This document shows, in pieces, positions 26,203-35,747 of a DNA stretch of 45,195 nucleotides. The stretch spans positions 1,706,057-1,751,251 of the forward strand of contig CP070707.1 of NCBI GenBank assembly GCA_020350205.1, read 5' to 3'. The DNA is from a bacterium. Its GTDB lineage: Bacteria > Calditrichota > Calditrichia > RBG-13-44-9. Numbering within the stretch: the first letter of the stretch is position 1; every line of letters begins with the position of its first letter. The position numbers and the translations under genes are program-made. The notes under the pieces are model-generated. The model was not told the origin of the DNA. It worked only from the letters and a program-made list of their open reading frames with translations, and searched no databases.

Positions 26203-26982
26203 TTAAAAGTAATTGTTTACGATAGCCTGCAAATTTTTATGAACTGACGGATTTCCGGCTATAATGAACCCGTTGTTCAGATAATCATCCTTTGCCCAAA
26301 AATCACTCACGATCCCTCCGGCTTCCTGAATGATTAAACTACCAGCTGCCATATCCCAAATACTTAATCCCAGTTCCCAAAATCCCTCGAAACGTCCAAT
26401 TGCGGTATAACATAAGTCAATCGCGGCGGAACCACATCGCCTCATCCCGCTGCATTTTAAAAAAATTTCCTCAAAGCAATGCAGATATTGGGGCAAATAA
26501 TTTTTGAATTTAAATGGAAACCCGGTGGCAATTAATGATTCCTTCATACTGCGTTGACTCACCTGAATCTTTTTTCCGTTGCAAGTGGAACCCTTCCCTC
26601 TCTCGGCCATAAATAATTCCTGGTGAACAGGATCATAAACCACACCGACAATTATTTTTCCTTGGTGCTCCAAGGCGATAGATACGCAAAAAATAGGGAT
26701 ATCCTGAATAAAGTTTTTTGTCCCATCGAGGGGATCGATTATCCAGCGATATTCTGTGATGCTGGTTTTCTGAGATCCTTCCTCAGCAAGGATCTTGTGA
26801 TCCGGAAAGGAGGAATGCAGGGAATCCACGATAAGTTTTTCGGATTGATGATCTACAAAGGTGACAAAGTCATTTCGGGCTTTTTCGTCAACATTTTTTT
26901 TGTCAATTTTTCCTTTATGGTCGAGAAGATATTGACCGGCGGCTTTCGCAACTTCTGAAGCAACTTCAATAAAATCTCCCAT
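26203..26982 (-). CDS. suhB: Inositol monophosphatase family protein (SuhB-like)
   Basis: A 259-residue magnesium-dependent phosphatase. The metal-binding signatures are present: ILAEEGSQ, the DPLDGTKNF box (Asp83, Asp86), and SIWDMAAGSLIIQEAGG with Asp210. The substrate could be inositol-1-phosphate or another sugar or nucleotide phosphate (histidinol-phosphate, PAP), since family members are hard to separate by sequence. It sits between a phosphohexomutase (44 bases upstream) and prs (22 bases downstream) in one probable operon. Confidence 0.93.
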   Translation of the reverse strand: MGDFIEVASEVAKAAGQYLLDHKGKIDKKNVDEKARNDFVTFVDHQSEKLIVDSLHSSFPDHKILAEEGSQKTSITEYRWIIDPLDGTKNFIQDIPIFCVSIALEHQGKIIVGVVYDPVHQELFMAERGKGSTCNGKKIQVSQRSMKESLIATGFPFKFKNYLPQYLHCFEEIFLKCSGMRRCGSAAIDLCYTAIGRFEGFWELGLSIWDMAAGSLIIQEAGGIVSDFWAKDDYLNNGFIIAGNPSVHKNLQAIVNNYF

Positions 26983-27026
26983 TGAGAATTCTCCAAGTCG
27001 AGAGAGTAAACAGTTTATACTTAACT

Positions 27027-28394
27027 TTAAGCCTGCACTTTGCCAAATTCAGCTAATTTATCGAGCACCAGTTGTTTTATTTCTTTGAGTCGTTCCGGGG
27101 TTCTGGCTTCGAACCTTAGAACCAGCACCGGTTGGGTATTGGATGCCCTCACTAATCCCCAGCCATCTCCAAAGAGAATCCTGACGCCATCCACATCGAT
27201 CACCTCATAATTCTCTTTGAAATATTCTTCGGCTTTACGGGCAATTTTAAATTTCTCTTCGTCACTCTCAACTTCCAGTCGAATTTCAGGAGTTGTATAA
27301 TATTTTGGTACATTTGCCAGAAGTTCGGAGGGTTTTTTCTTTTCCGATGCCAGCAGTTCAATCAGACGGGCTGCCGCGTATATGGCATCATCATAACCGT
27401 GATAACGATCGGCGAAAAATAAGTGACCGCTCATCTCTCCACCAATCACCGCCCCGGATTCTTTCATTTTCTTTTTGAGGAGACTGTGACCAGTCTTCCA
27501 CATAATCGGCTCTCCACCCGCCGCTTCGATTGCTTCGGGAAGAGCCTGGGAGCACTTGACTTCAAAGATAATTTTTTGCCCTTTTTTCTCCTTCAAAATA
27601 TTTCGGGCAAACATAATCAGCAGCCGGTCCCCCCAGATAATCTCTCCTTTGTCATCGATTACACCAATCCGATCTGCATCGCCATCGAAAGCAATTCCCA
27701 GATCTGCATTTAATTTTAATACCTGGTCCTTGAGATCGATGAGATATTCTTCAACGGTGGGATCGGGATGATGGTTTGGAAATGTTCCATCCGGCTCACA
27801 GAACATAAAATAGGCATTGACTCCCAGGGAACGCATTAAGTCTTCAATTACCAGGGCACCGGCTCCGTTACCACAATCAAAGACTACTTTCATTTGACCT
27901 GCGACTTTGATCCGACCGGCGATATCTTTGATATAATCGGGGATGATATCTGCTGTGGCAACCTGACCGGAACCACTTAAAAAATCTTCTTTTTCGATGA
28001 TTTTGTATAATTTTTGAATTTCTTCTCCGTACAGGCTGTTTTGACCAATTGACATTTTCAAACCGTTAAACTCCGGTGGATTATGGCTCCCGGTAATCAT
28101 AACCCCCCCATCGACGGACAGTTTGAATAATGAAAAGTATTGAACCGGGGTTGGTACAACCCCGATGTCAATGACATCAACTCCGCTTGCAATGAGACCC
28201 TGAATCAGAGCTTTTTTGAATCTTTCTGTCGATAACCTGACATCGCCTCCTACCGAAACCTTTTTCCCGCCCTGTCTCTGCAGGTAGGTTCCATACGCTT
28301 TACCGATGAGTTTAATGACCGGCTCGGTCAGGTCTTTCTCCACCACGCCCCGAATGTCATACTCTCTGAAAATAAAAGGATTAACATTTGCCAT
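27027..28394 (-). CDS. Phosphomannomutase/phosphoglucomutase
   Basis: Interconverts hexose 1- and 6-phosphates for envelope polysaccharide precursors. About 455 residues in the four-domain alpha-D-phosphohexomutase fold. Catalytic Ser103 lies in ITGSHNPPEFNG, the Mg loop is DGDADR (237-242), the sugar-binding loop is GGEMSGHLFF, and the phosphate-binding loop is RASNTQPVLVLRFEA. The GEMSGH form fits the bifunctional PMM/PGM (AlgC/ManB-like) type. Start choice: the ATG at 28392-28394 has GGGAG 5 bases upstream and gives MANVNPFIFREYDIRG, the normal N-terminus; a longer frame to 28442 is not needed. Confidence 0.94.
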   Translation of the reverse strand: MANVNPFIFREYDIRGVVEKDLTEPVIKLIGKAYGTYLQRQGGKKVSVGGDVRLSTERFKKALIQGLIASGVDVIDIGVVPTPVQYFSLFKLSVDGGVMITGSHNPPEFNGLKMSIGQNSLYGEEIQKLYKIIEKEDFLSGSGQVATADIIPDYIKDIAGRIKVAGQMKVVFDCGNGAGALVIEDLMRSLGVNAYFMFCEPDGTFPNHHPDPTVEEYLIDLKDQVLKLNADLGIAFDGDADRIGVIDDKGEIIWGDRLLIMFARNILKEKKGQKIIFEVKCSQALPEAIEAAGGEPIMWKTGHSLLKKKMKESGAVIGGEMSGHLFFADRYHGYDDAIYAAARLIELLASEKKKPSELLANVPKYYTTPEIRLEVESDEEKFKIARKAEEYFKENYEVIDVDGVRILFGDGWGLVRASNTQPVLVLRFEARTPERLKEIKQLVLDKLAEFGKVQA

Positions 28395-28642
28395 ACATAC
28401 TCCCAAGATTACATTCCGTGTAAGATCTCCATGAGTGGCCAATTTAACTTAATCAAAGCAATATTTCAAGAGCTTTATCCCTATGTTAATGGGATTATTT
28501 TCTGGTGGATAATTTTAACTATGTTAAATATTAAATAGCATTAATCCTTATATTTTAAGAAATTTTCCTTTGGGTTTGATGTCCTATTTAGTAAATAAAA
28601 GCTAATTTTTGAAGGATTGCGATACCAGAAGTTGGAATTACT

Positions 28643-29860
28643 TTGATAAGAAAATTGTACAGAATATATCGATCGGCGTATTCGGGTCTACCCCCTGCTG
28701 CCTGGTTGCTCTCTGCAGCAGTATTTATTAATCGCAGCGGTTCAATGGTACTCTTTTTTTTATCCCTGTATCTCACCCGACAGCTGGATTATTCGGTCTC
28801 TGGTGCAGGAAGATTACTCACTCTCTATGGAATCGGGTCGTTGGTCGGATCCTATCTGGGAGGATATTACAGTGATAAATTTGGAGCAATCCGGGTTCAG
28901 ATAGTTAGCCTGGTCAGTTCAGGAATAGGATATATCCTTCTGGGTCGACTGGATTCCTTTTATGGAATAGCAGTTATGTTGTTTGTTCTGGCGGTTTTGG
29001 CAGAAGCATTTAGACCTGCAAATTCGACTGCCATGGCTGAAGCCTGTCCACCCCCCTTAAGACCCCGTGGCTATGCTTTGAATCGTCTAGCGATAAATCT
29101 GGGAATAACCATCGGACCTGCAGTGGGCGGTTTTTTAGCAGCTTTGAGCTATCGCTATATTTTCTGGGTGGATGGAATAACCTGTATTATAGCTGCCGGG
29201 GTTCTGTTGTACTTCTTTCGGAAAATTACCCACCGTTATTCAAGTATTTCCAGTGACGAGGAAGCAAGAAAATCTCCTGATTTTTGGAAAGATCGAGTAT
29301 TCCTGTTTGTCCTAGTGCTTATTTTTTTCTGTGGACTCATCTTTGTGCAGCTTTTCAACACCTGGCCCATTTACCTGCGGGAGGTTTTTGGAATAAATGA
29401 GAGATTCATCGGGCTTTATTTAACCCTAAACGCCGCGATGATTGTGCTGCTGGAGATGCCGTTGATTCATAGAATTGAAAAATTTAACCCGTTGAAAATT
29501 ATGGCTTTCGGTTCATTATTGTTAGGAATAGGATTTGGCCTCACCGCCGTACCGGGAAGTGCTCTTTATATTGGACTAACGGTAGTGATATGGACGGTTG
29601 GAGAAATGCTGGTATTTCCTTTGGTTACCGCGTTTATCGCCGGTCGTTCAACTGAAAAGAATCGGGGCGTTTTTATGGGAATGTATAATATCGCCTTCTC
29701 TCTGGCGGTGGTTTTTGGTCCCTTTGTAGGTACCGGTATTTATGATTATTGGAATCCGATTATATTGTGGATGTTATGTGGGACTCTGGGTCTGATCACC
29801 TGCATAGGTTTTATTTACCTCCATGTCATGTTAAAAGCGACACATCATTCGAAATTCTAA
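28643..29860 (+). CDS. Major facilitator superfamily transporter
   Basis: A 405-residue inner-membrane protein with about 12 predicted helices in two halves. The motif-A equivalent is in the loop between helices 2 and 3 (GGYYSDKFGAIRV), and a drug/H+ antiporter-like motif C region (NLGITIGPAVGGFLAA) supports an exporter of the DHA1 type. The substrate is unknown. The start is TTG at 28643, with a GGA 7 bases upstream; the first ATG would remove helix 1. It is divergent from the mutase operon, and ends 36 bases from the convergent FadL-like gene with no clear terminator between. Confidence 0.88.
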   Translation: MIRKLYRIYRSAYSGLPPAAWLLSAAVFINRSGSMVLFFLSLYLTRQLDYSVSGAGRLLTLYGIGSLVGSYLGGYYSDKFGAIRVQIVSLVSSGIGYILLGRLDSFYGIAVMLFVLAVLAEAFRPANSTAMAEACPPPLRPRGYALNRLAINLGITIGPAVGGFLAALSYRYIFWVDGITCIIAAGVLLYFFRKITHRYSSISSDEEARKSPDFWKDRVFLFVLVLIFFCGLIFVQLFNTWPIYLREVFGINERFIGLYLTLNAAMIVLLEMPLIHRIEKFNPLKIMAFGSLLLGIGFGLTAVPGSALYIGLTVVIWTVGEMLVFPLVTAFIAGRSTEKNRGVFMGMYNIAFSLAVVFGPFVGTGIYDYWNPIILWMLCGTLGLITCIGFIYLHVMLKATHHSKF

Positions 29861-29896
29861 ATTGTTCTCATTTCCTATAAAGGGGAATCATGACCT

Positions 29897-31267
29897 TTAA
29901 AAACGGTAGGAAAAGTTTAGTAGTAATTTATGGATCAGGATATCTTCAACTGTGCCCGCAGGATTCAAATCGTCTGAGGTATTGAGCTTCCAGAAACCGA
30001 TCATATAAGCGGCATCAATTTTAAAAATTCTGTCTAAGAGAACCCCGTAACCAAGACTGACATATTTTCGGTCATAATCAAAATCATAACCCTTTAGTGG
30101 GGTGGGATCGTAAGCCAGTCCTGCCCTGAATTGGGAGGCCAGGAAAGGAATTCCAATTTCTCCGCCAAGTTTTACTTGTAAAGTTCCCCGATAATCTGTC
30201 TGAAAAAACTTATTCATTTCTCTCAAGTCTGAAGAAGTGAATTTGAATTGAGTCCAATCAGTGTAGGCCAGACTCCCGGTAGCAAGAATCGTCCCGAGTT
30301 TTAAAGTTGCACCTGCTTGAAAACGGAAAGGGGTCTTTACTTTATACTCATAAGTTGCATCATCACTAAAATCAGAGACATCACCATTGTCAAAATATAG
30401 TGAGGCATCATAGCCGTAATCTTCGGATACAGTAAAAGTATGGGGGATATCCATCCCCAGCCCGAGCCGAATGATTCGCCCCAGACGCATCATGGCACCA
30501 AATTTTGCGTTAAATGAAGAATATTTACTTGTTATATAGCGGGTTTCCTGATATTCACTGAAGTCAGCCGGCGGATTGAACAAATCGAACTGATCGAATT
30601 GATTGAATTCCACCAGATACTCACTTTTTCCTGTCCAGTAATTAAGTGCCAGACCCAGGGAAATATTGGGAGATACATCGATCGCTCCACCCAGAGACCA
30701 CTGTTCAAGGGATCCATCATCAGTCACCAGACCGGTTTTTGCCATATCCTGCCCCCAAAAATCGTAGACATCATCGGGATTGTTGACATCTACCCCATCA
30801 AATGATAACCAGGCAGTTCCGCTATCCGATACCCCATCATATTCATTTGAGTATTCAAAATCCTTTATTTTCTGATACCCCAGGGCAAACACCAGGCTTC
30901 CCTGGTAAGTAGGAACCGGGAATACTAATCCGATTGAATTAAATTTGGTGGCACTGGTGGAAGAGGTTGTATTGGATCCGTTGAAATCAATCTCGTTGCT
31001 CTGATATAGGTGCGAAAATCCCAGGAAAAATTCTGATTTTCGAATCTGAGCTAAACCGGCAGGATTCCAATAAATGGCGGAGTAATCGTCAGATACTGCG
31101 GTATAGGTCCCTCCCATTCCAAGTGCCCTGGCTCCGAAACCGATTTGGTTATCGAGGATACGAATGGCATCATCCGGACCCTGTGATAATGCTATCTGAC
31201 ATGTTAATACGAGAATTGTACTAATACTGGTAACAAATTGACGGAGTATATATTTTTTATAATTCAT
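29897..31267 (-). CDS. FadL/OmpP1-like outer-membrane transport protein
   Basis: A 456-residue protein with a signal peptide (about 10-29, ending LSQ). The FadL/PorV-type N-terminal block is present (GARALGMGGTYTAVSDDYSAIYWNPAGLAQ), followed by alternating beta strands and a terminal aromatic residue (LLNFSYRF) that marks outer-membrane barrels. FadL-type channels admit hydrophobic substrates such as long-chain fatty acids; the related PorV group assists T9SS. The longer barrel and extracellular loops here fit FadL/TodX better. It is monocistronic on the minus strand. Confidence 0.85.
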   Translation of the reverse strand: MNYKKYILRQFVTSISTILVLTCQIALSQGPDDAIRILDNQIGFGARALGMGGTYTAVSDDYSAIYWNPAGLAQIRKSEFFLGFSHLYQSNEIDFNGSNTTSSTSATKFNSIGLVFPVPTYQGSLVFALGYQKIKDFEYSNEYDGVSDSGTAWLSFDGVDVNNPDDVYDFWGQDMAKTGLVTDDGSLEQWSLGGAIDVSPNISLGLALNYWTGKSEYLVEFNQFDQFDLFNPPADFSEYQETRYITSKYSSFNAKFGAMMRLGRIIRLGLGMDIPHTFTVSEDYGYDASLYFDNGDVSDFSDDATYEYKVKTPFRFQAGATLKLGTILATGSLAYTDWTQFKFTSSDLREMNKFFQTDYRGTLQVKLGGEIGIPFLASQFRAGLAYDPTPLKGYDFDYDRKYVSLGYGVLLDRIFKIDAAYMIGFWKLNTSDDLNPAGTVEDILIHKLLLNFSYRF

Positions 31268-31595
31268 AAGCTTCGCTTCCCCACTTAGCTAGTAAAAATT
31301 CTTTTTAAATAACTGAACTATAAGTACCGGTGCAGACGTATCCTCTATAAAAATCTGAATATTTGTCATTTAATTCTGAACACCAGCGTATAAAATTAAC
31401 TCTCCGCATTTGGCAGCCGTTGTCATGAAAATACTATTAATAATGGTTTTTTTGCAATAAAGTTCCACCAACATATAGTCAATTTTGCTTTTTCCTTTCA
31501 ATTTTTATTGGTGAGTTCTATCATTTTACATCCCTGAATCCGTCTTAATGAAATCATAGAGTTATAATGTGTTCGCATCTCTATCATAAATGGAA
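31268..31595. other. Intergenic region upstream of the FadL-like gene
   Basis: AT-rich, with no gene. It should contain the minus-strand promoter of the FadL-like gene, but no confident promoter boxes were recognised. Confidence 0.4.
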
Positions 31596-31626
31596 ACGGG
31601 ATGCCCTGCCTCTCTGAGCATCCCGT
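31596..31626 (-). terminator. Terminator of the low-complexity lipoprotein gene
   Basis: A perfect 9-bp stem (31596-31604 with 31618-31626) lies 60 bases beyond the minus-strand stop codon. The minus-strand tail is T-rich (TTTCCATTTA). Confidence 0.65.
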
Positions 31627-31685
31627 GCTGATGATCTGGTGAAAAGAATCGTCCAATAATTACCTATTCTCATCAATCATTCTAC

Positions 31686-32666
31686 CTATTTCCGTGAAGT
31701 TGATCTGGACCCTCCACTACTTGAGCTGCGAGAACTTGATCCGGAACTCGATGAAGAGCTGCTCCCACTGGAACTGCGTCCGGAAGAAGACCTGGAGCCG
31801 CTCGAGCTGCTCTGTGGTTTGTAAGATGAAGAATTTCGGCCGCTACTTCGACGGTTATTATAGCCTGAGGAACTGGAGCTTCTTCGATTTGAGCTGGATG
31901 GTTTATAGCTGCTGCTCCTGCGGGAGGAACTTCTGTTTGAATTGATGGATGAGCGATTTGAGGAACCACGGGTTCCTCGGGTCTCAATTGATCTGCCGGA
32001 TGAGGCACTGCTCCGAGTAATCTGTTCTCTGTCATCAACCCCTCGTCGGACGATACGACTGGATTCTCCGCTCGAACCGCGGGCACCAGATACCGTCGCT
32101 ACACCCCGTGGATTGCGGGTGTTGGTCGGTGAAACTTCCTGCCCGGCAGTTGTCCCGCCACTCCCTCTACCGCCACGGGCAACAGATCGCGGGGATATGG
32201 GGGATCGTCGGTCAAATGGCCTCTTGGCATATTTCGGCGAATAATGGTGATAATATGGGGGATAGTAATAATATCCCCAGGCGGGATACGGGGCGTAATA
32301 GCCAGCATAAGGTGTAACGTAGGGATAACAACATCTGCCATACCATCCCCAGGGGTACCAGTAAGGATCTCCCCAGTAAAAAGAAAACCCGACATACCAG
32401 CCCCAGCGGGGAGTGGGTCTCCAATACCAGGGATCATACCAGGGATTATACCAGGGATCGTAATAATAAGGTGGTGTGTAGACATAGATATTGGTGATGG
32501 TACCCAACTCGGCTTGGGTGCTGTCTAAATAGTAGTAATCTTCATCAACGTAGATAGCTGCCGGTTCTTCCATTCGGGGTTTGGCAAATTTCATCTGGGT
32601 ATAACAACCCAGCATAAATACCGATATGATAATGATTGGAAAAATCTTGAGGATCAAATTTTTCAT
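31686..32666 (-). CDS. Lipoprotein with Tyr/Trp/Pro-rich middle and Ser/Arg-rich tail
   Basis: About 326 residues. The signal peptide ends in a lipobox (FMLGC), so Cys21 is probably acylated. Start choice: AGGAG lies 5 bases before the ATG at 32664-32666; a longer frame to 32687 lacks a site. After about 50 ordinary residues the protein becomes aromatic and proline-rich (about 65-145; repeats such as DPWYNPWYDPWYW). It then becomes Arg/Gly/Ser-rich, ending in about 100 residues of almost pure Ser, Arg, Gly and Asn. The tail must be disordered and strongly basic. No enzyme domain is visible. An adhesive, cell-wall-binding or matrix role would fit, but this is inference. The Ser-rich repeats create long spurious frames on both strands. 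Confidence 0.85.
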   Translation of the reverse strand: MKNLILKIFPIIIISVFMLGCYTQMKFAKPRMEEPAAIYVDEDYYYLDSTQAELGTITNIYVYTPPYYYDPWYNPWYDPWYWRPTPRWGWYVGFSFYWGDPYWYPWGWYGRCCYPYVTPYAGYYAPYPAWGYYYYPPYYHHYSPKYAKRPFDRRSPISPRSVARGGRGSGGTTAGQEVSPTNTRNPRGVATVSGARGSSGESSRIVRRGVDDREQITRSSASSGRSIETRGTRGSSNRSSINSNRSSSRRSSSYKPSSSNRRSSSSSGYNNRRSSGRNSSSYKPQSSSSGSRSSSGRSSSGSSSSSSSGSSSRSSSSGGSRSTSRK

Positions 32667-33139
32667 GATTTCTCCTTTCGTGCTCACTTTATGTTTAACG
32701 GCAACATAGATTCATGGTTCCTTATTTATTATAGAGGAATACCATAATAAAATCAATATAAATAATAATAAAAATTCGCGTAATTTCTGTGATGAAGCAC
32801 ACTCGAGCAGAGTGCAATTTATATTAAGCTGTCTATAGCAGTTTGCGACATACTGAATATAATTGAACGGGCCCGGGAACTTGGAAGAAGGATTTACCAT
32901 TCAAATATCAAGCCGGGAAATGCGTGAAATGCTAATTTCATTCTCATTGCGTTGAAAATTAAGTCGATAATAATTGTAGAGACAGTGAAAAAATGAGGAT
33001 AGGTAGACATTTAACTGCTGTAGCTAATAATCTACTGAAGAAGCCGAGAACTTTTGAGTAAATCTAAGGTTTAAGGTTGCTTAGGCGAAAGTTGAAATGT
33101 AAATTGAGTAGGCTAAAATAAACAAGGGGTTTTGCTATA
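32667..33139. other. Divergent intergenic region between the lipoprotein and clpC
   Basis: About 470 AT-rich bases with no convincing gene; a 62-codon minus-strand frame (32712-32900) lacks a ribosome binding site. It carries the promoters of both flanking genes. No CIRCE-type or CtsR-type repeat was found ahead of clpC. Confidence 0.5.
33092..33119 (+). promoter_or_regulatory. Candidate sigma70-type promoter of clpC
   Basis: TTGAAA (33092-33097) and TAAAAT (33114-33119) are 16 bases apart. The predicted start site near 33126 would give a short leader and would favour translation from the ATG at 33155. Confidence 0.4.
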
Positions 33140-35617
33140 ATGCTGGGGTTTTCAATGAGAAATAACTTCACCAGTCGAGTGCAGAAAGTCATTCGATATT
33201 CCAAAGAAGAGGCTATGCGACTTGGGCACGACTACATTGGTACTGAACATCTCTTTCTGGGTATCATTAAAGAGGGTGAAGGTATTGCAATAAAAATTCT
33301 AAAAAATATCGGCGTGGATGTTGAAAAATTAAAGCAACGTTTAGAAGAAGCTTCCGGTCCCGCCGGTGGTATGATGACTCTGGGGAATCTTCCCCTGTCA
33401 AAACGAGCTGAAAAAGTTTTAAAAGTAACTTATCTGGAGGCCAAGAATTTTAAATCGGATATTATCGGGACGGAGCATCTCCTGCTCTCTCTGTTGAAAG
33501 AAAAGGAGGGTCTTGCCGCTCAGGTAATGATGAGTTTTAACATTGACTATAATATTGTTTATAATGAATTAAAAAATATATTGGAGGGTAAACCGATTTC
33601 TTCACAAAGCAGTGCACCAAGAAGCACACCACAGAAAGTTAAAACGCCTGCCCTGGACCATTTCGGAAGAGATTTAACCCAGCTGGCAGCTCAAAGTAAA
33701 TTAGACCCCATCATTGGTCGGGATAAAATAATTGAACGTGTCGCACAAATATTGAGTCGCCGTAAAAAAAATAATCCGGTGTTAATTGGGGAACCCGGTG
33801 TTGGAAAAACAGCAATTGCGGAGGGTCTGGCGCTTCGAATTATCGACCGCAAGGTACCACGGGTGTTACATAATAAAAGAATTATTGCATTGGATATGGG
33901 CAGTATCGTAGCCGGAACGAAATATCGGGGACAGTTTGAAGAACGGATGAAGGCTATTATGGGTGAATTGGAAAAAGCCGATGATGTCATCCTGTTTATC
34001 GACGAACTCCATACCATCGTTGGAGCCGGGGGTGCCTCAGGATCTCTGGATGCATCAAATATGTTCAAGCCCGCCCTGGCACGGGGAGAGTTGCAATGCG
34101 TGGGAGCCACAACTCTGGACGAATATCGCATGTATGTTGAAAAAGATGGTGCGCTGGAAAGGCGCTTCCAGAAAGTGATGATTGAACCCACGACACCGGA
34201 AGAAACGTTGGAAATTTTGAGATGTATCAAGCCGAAATATGAAGAACATCACAATGTCATTTATACCGATGAAGCTTTGTTATCAACCATCCGCCTGGCG
34301 GAGCGATATATAACGGATAAATATTTTCCGGATAAGGCGATCGATGTACTGGATGAAACCGGGTCGCGAGTCCATATTTCAAGTATTGTAGTGCCCAAGG
34401 AGATACTGGATTTAGAACAACGCATAGAAAAAGTAAGACAGGAAAAGGAACAATTTGCCCGCCAGCAGAATTTCGAAAAAGCAGCCAAATTACGGGATGT
34501 TGAGCGAAGATTACAGGAAGAATTGCAATTTGAAAGGAATAAATGGGAACGGGAAGAGGAGAGCAAACCTGCGGAGGTAACCGAGGAAGATATTGCTGAA
34601 GTGGTCTCGATGATGACCAGCGTTCCGGTCCGCCGGGTAGCAAAGAGTGAATCCGCAAAATTAATGGAAATCGAAACGAGTCTGAAAAAACTAGTGATTG
34701 GTCAGGATGAGGCGATTGAAACAATTTCCAAAGCCATCCGAAGGTCCCGCACCGGTTTGAAAGATCCGAACCGCCCTATTGGATCGTTTATGTTCCTCGG
34801 TCCCACCGGGGTAGGAAAGACGCATCTGGCGAAAATCCTGGCCGAATATCTGTTTGAACGAAAAGATTCATTGATTCGAATTGATATGTCCGAGTACATG
34901 GAAAAATTCTCGGTCTCCCGTTTAGTGGGTTCACCTCCCGGTTATGTCGGTTATGAGGAAGGCGGTCAGCTTACTGAAAAGGTGAGGCGCCATCCCTATT
35001 CGATTATTTTATTTGATGAACTTGAAAAGGCGCATCCGGATGTGTTTAATATTCTATTGCAGGTCTTGGATGAGGGACAACTTACGGATAGCCTTGGGAG
35101 AAAAGTTGATTTTCGGAATACCATCCTCATTATGACCTCAAACGTAGGAACTCGCGAAATAAAGAAGAATATCTCGATCGGTTTTTCACAAAAAGCAGAT
35201 GAATCCGAACATAATGTAATGAAAGATAAAATATCACAGGAATTGCGCCGGTTGTTTAATCCCGAGTTTTTGAATCGACTGGATGATTTTATCTTTTTCC
35301 GTAAACTGAACAAAAAAGAAATCATCAAAATTGTGGATCTGTTGATTTTCGAAATGAGCCAGAGATTGTTGGAGCGAAGTATCACACTGGAATTGAGCGA
35401 TGGGGCCAAAGAATTTATTGCCGAGCAGGGATTTGATCCCATTTTAGGTGCGCGCCCTCTAAAACGTGCAATTCAAAAACATATCGAAGATCCACTGGCT
35501 GATGAAATATTGCGGGAAAAATTCATGGATGGATCAACCATAAAAATTAAAATGAAAAATAAGAAGGAATTGACTTTTCAACCCATCGAAAAAAGTAAAA
35601 ATATTAATGTCAATTGA
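33140..35617 (+). CDS. clpC: ATP-dependent Clp protease ATP-binding subunit ClpC
   Basis: An 825-residue AAA+ unfoldase that feeds substrates to ClpP. Double Clp_N repeats (about 5-145; YIGTEHLFLGIIKEGEG and IIGTEHLLLSLLKEKEG) precede AAA domain 1 with Walker A GEPGVGKTA (Lys223) and Walker B VILFIDE. A UVR-type coiled segment (about 430-465; FEKAAKLRDVERRLQEEL) identifies ClpC rather than ClpA or ClpB. AAA domain 2 has Walker A GPTGVGKTH (about Lys560) and Walker B IILFDE. The loop SIGFSQ provides the IGF-type ClpP contact. AAGGGG lies 10 bases before the ATG at 33140; the ATG at 33155 (MRNNFTSRVQKV) matches the usual ClpC N-terminus and is an equally good start. No clpP or mcsAB is nearby. 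Confidence 0.96.
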   Translation: MLGFSMRNNFTSRVQKVIRYSKEEAMRLGHDYIGTEHLFLGIIKEGEGIAIKILKNIGVDVEKLKQRLEEASGPAGGMMTLGNLPLSKRAEKVLKVTYLEAKNFKSDIIGTEHLLLSLLKEKEGLAAQVMMSFNIDYNIVYNELKNILEGKPISSQSSAPRSTPQKVKTPALDHFGRDLTQLAAQSKLDPIIGRDKIIERVAQILSRRKKNNPVLIGEPGVGKTAIAEGLALRIIDRKVPRVLHNKRIIALDMGSIVAGTKYRGQFEERMKAIMGELEKADDVILFIDELHTIVGAGGASGSLDASNMFKPALARGELQCVGATTLDEYRMYVEKDGALERRFQKVMIEPTTPEETLEILRCIKPKYEEHHNVIYTDEALLSTIRLAERYITDKYFPDKAIDVLDETGSRVHISSIVVPKEILDLEQRIEKVRQEKEQFARQQNFEKAAKLRDVERRLQEELQFERNKWEREEESKPAEVTEEDIAEVVSMMTSVPVRRVAKSESAKLMEIETSLKKLVIGQDEAIETISKAIRRSRTGLKDPNRPIGSFMFLGPTGVGKTHLAKILAEYLFERKDSLIRIDMSEYMEKFSVSRLVGSPPGYVGYEEGGQLTEKVRRHPYSIILFDELEKAHPDVFNILLQVLDEGQLTDSLGRKVDFRNTILIMTSNVGTREIKKNISIGFSQKADESEHNVMKDKISQELRRLFNPEFLNRLDDFIFFRKLNKKEIIKIVDLLIFEMSQRLLERSITLELSDGAKEFIAEQGFDPILGARPLKRAIQKHIEDPLADEILREKFMDGSTIKIKMKNKKELTFQPIEKSKNINVN

Positions 35618-35643
35618 TGATAAGAACATTGAGAGAGTATTAA

Positions 35644-35679
35644 AAAGCCCGGGTCATGATGGATCTGGGCTTTCTTTTT
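35644..35679 (+). terminator. Rho-independent terminator of clpC
   Basis: A 12-bp stem with two G-T wobbles (about 35644-35655 with 35662-35673) is followed by TTTTT, 26 bases after the stop codon. Confidence 0.92.
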
Positions 35680-35747
35680 AAATTATTAATTCTCCCTTTT
35701 TTATCCTGCCCGATTTATTATATTGTTTCTGAAATCCCATTACACTG

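Noticed and set aside
31682-32485. Long alternative frames overlapping the low-complexity lipoprotein
   Set aside because: They are shadows of Ser/Arg and Tyr/Trp/Pro codon repeats; none has a signal peptide, ribosome binding site or family match.
32712-32900. 62-codon minus-strand frame between the lipoprotein and clpC
   Set aside because: No ribosome binding site and no domain; it lies in a divergent promoter region.
33691-34724. Long minus-strand frames inside clpC
   Set aside because: They lie fully within a well-conserved gene and follow its codon pattern.
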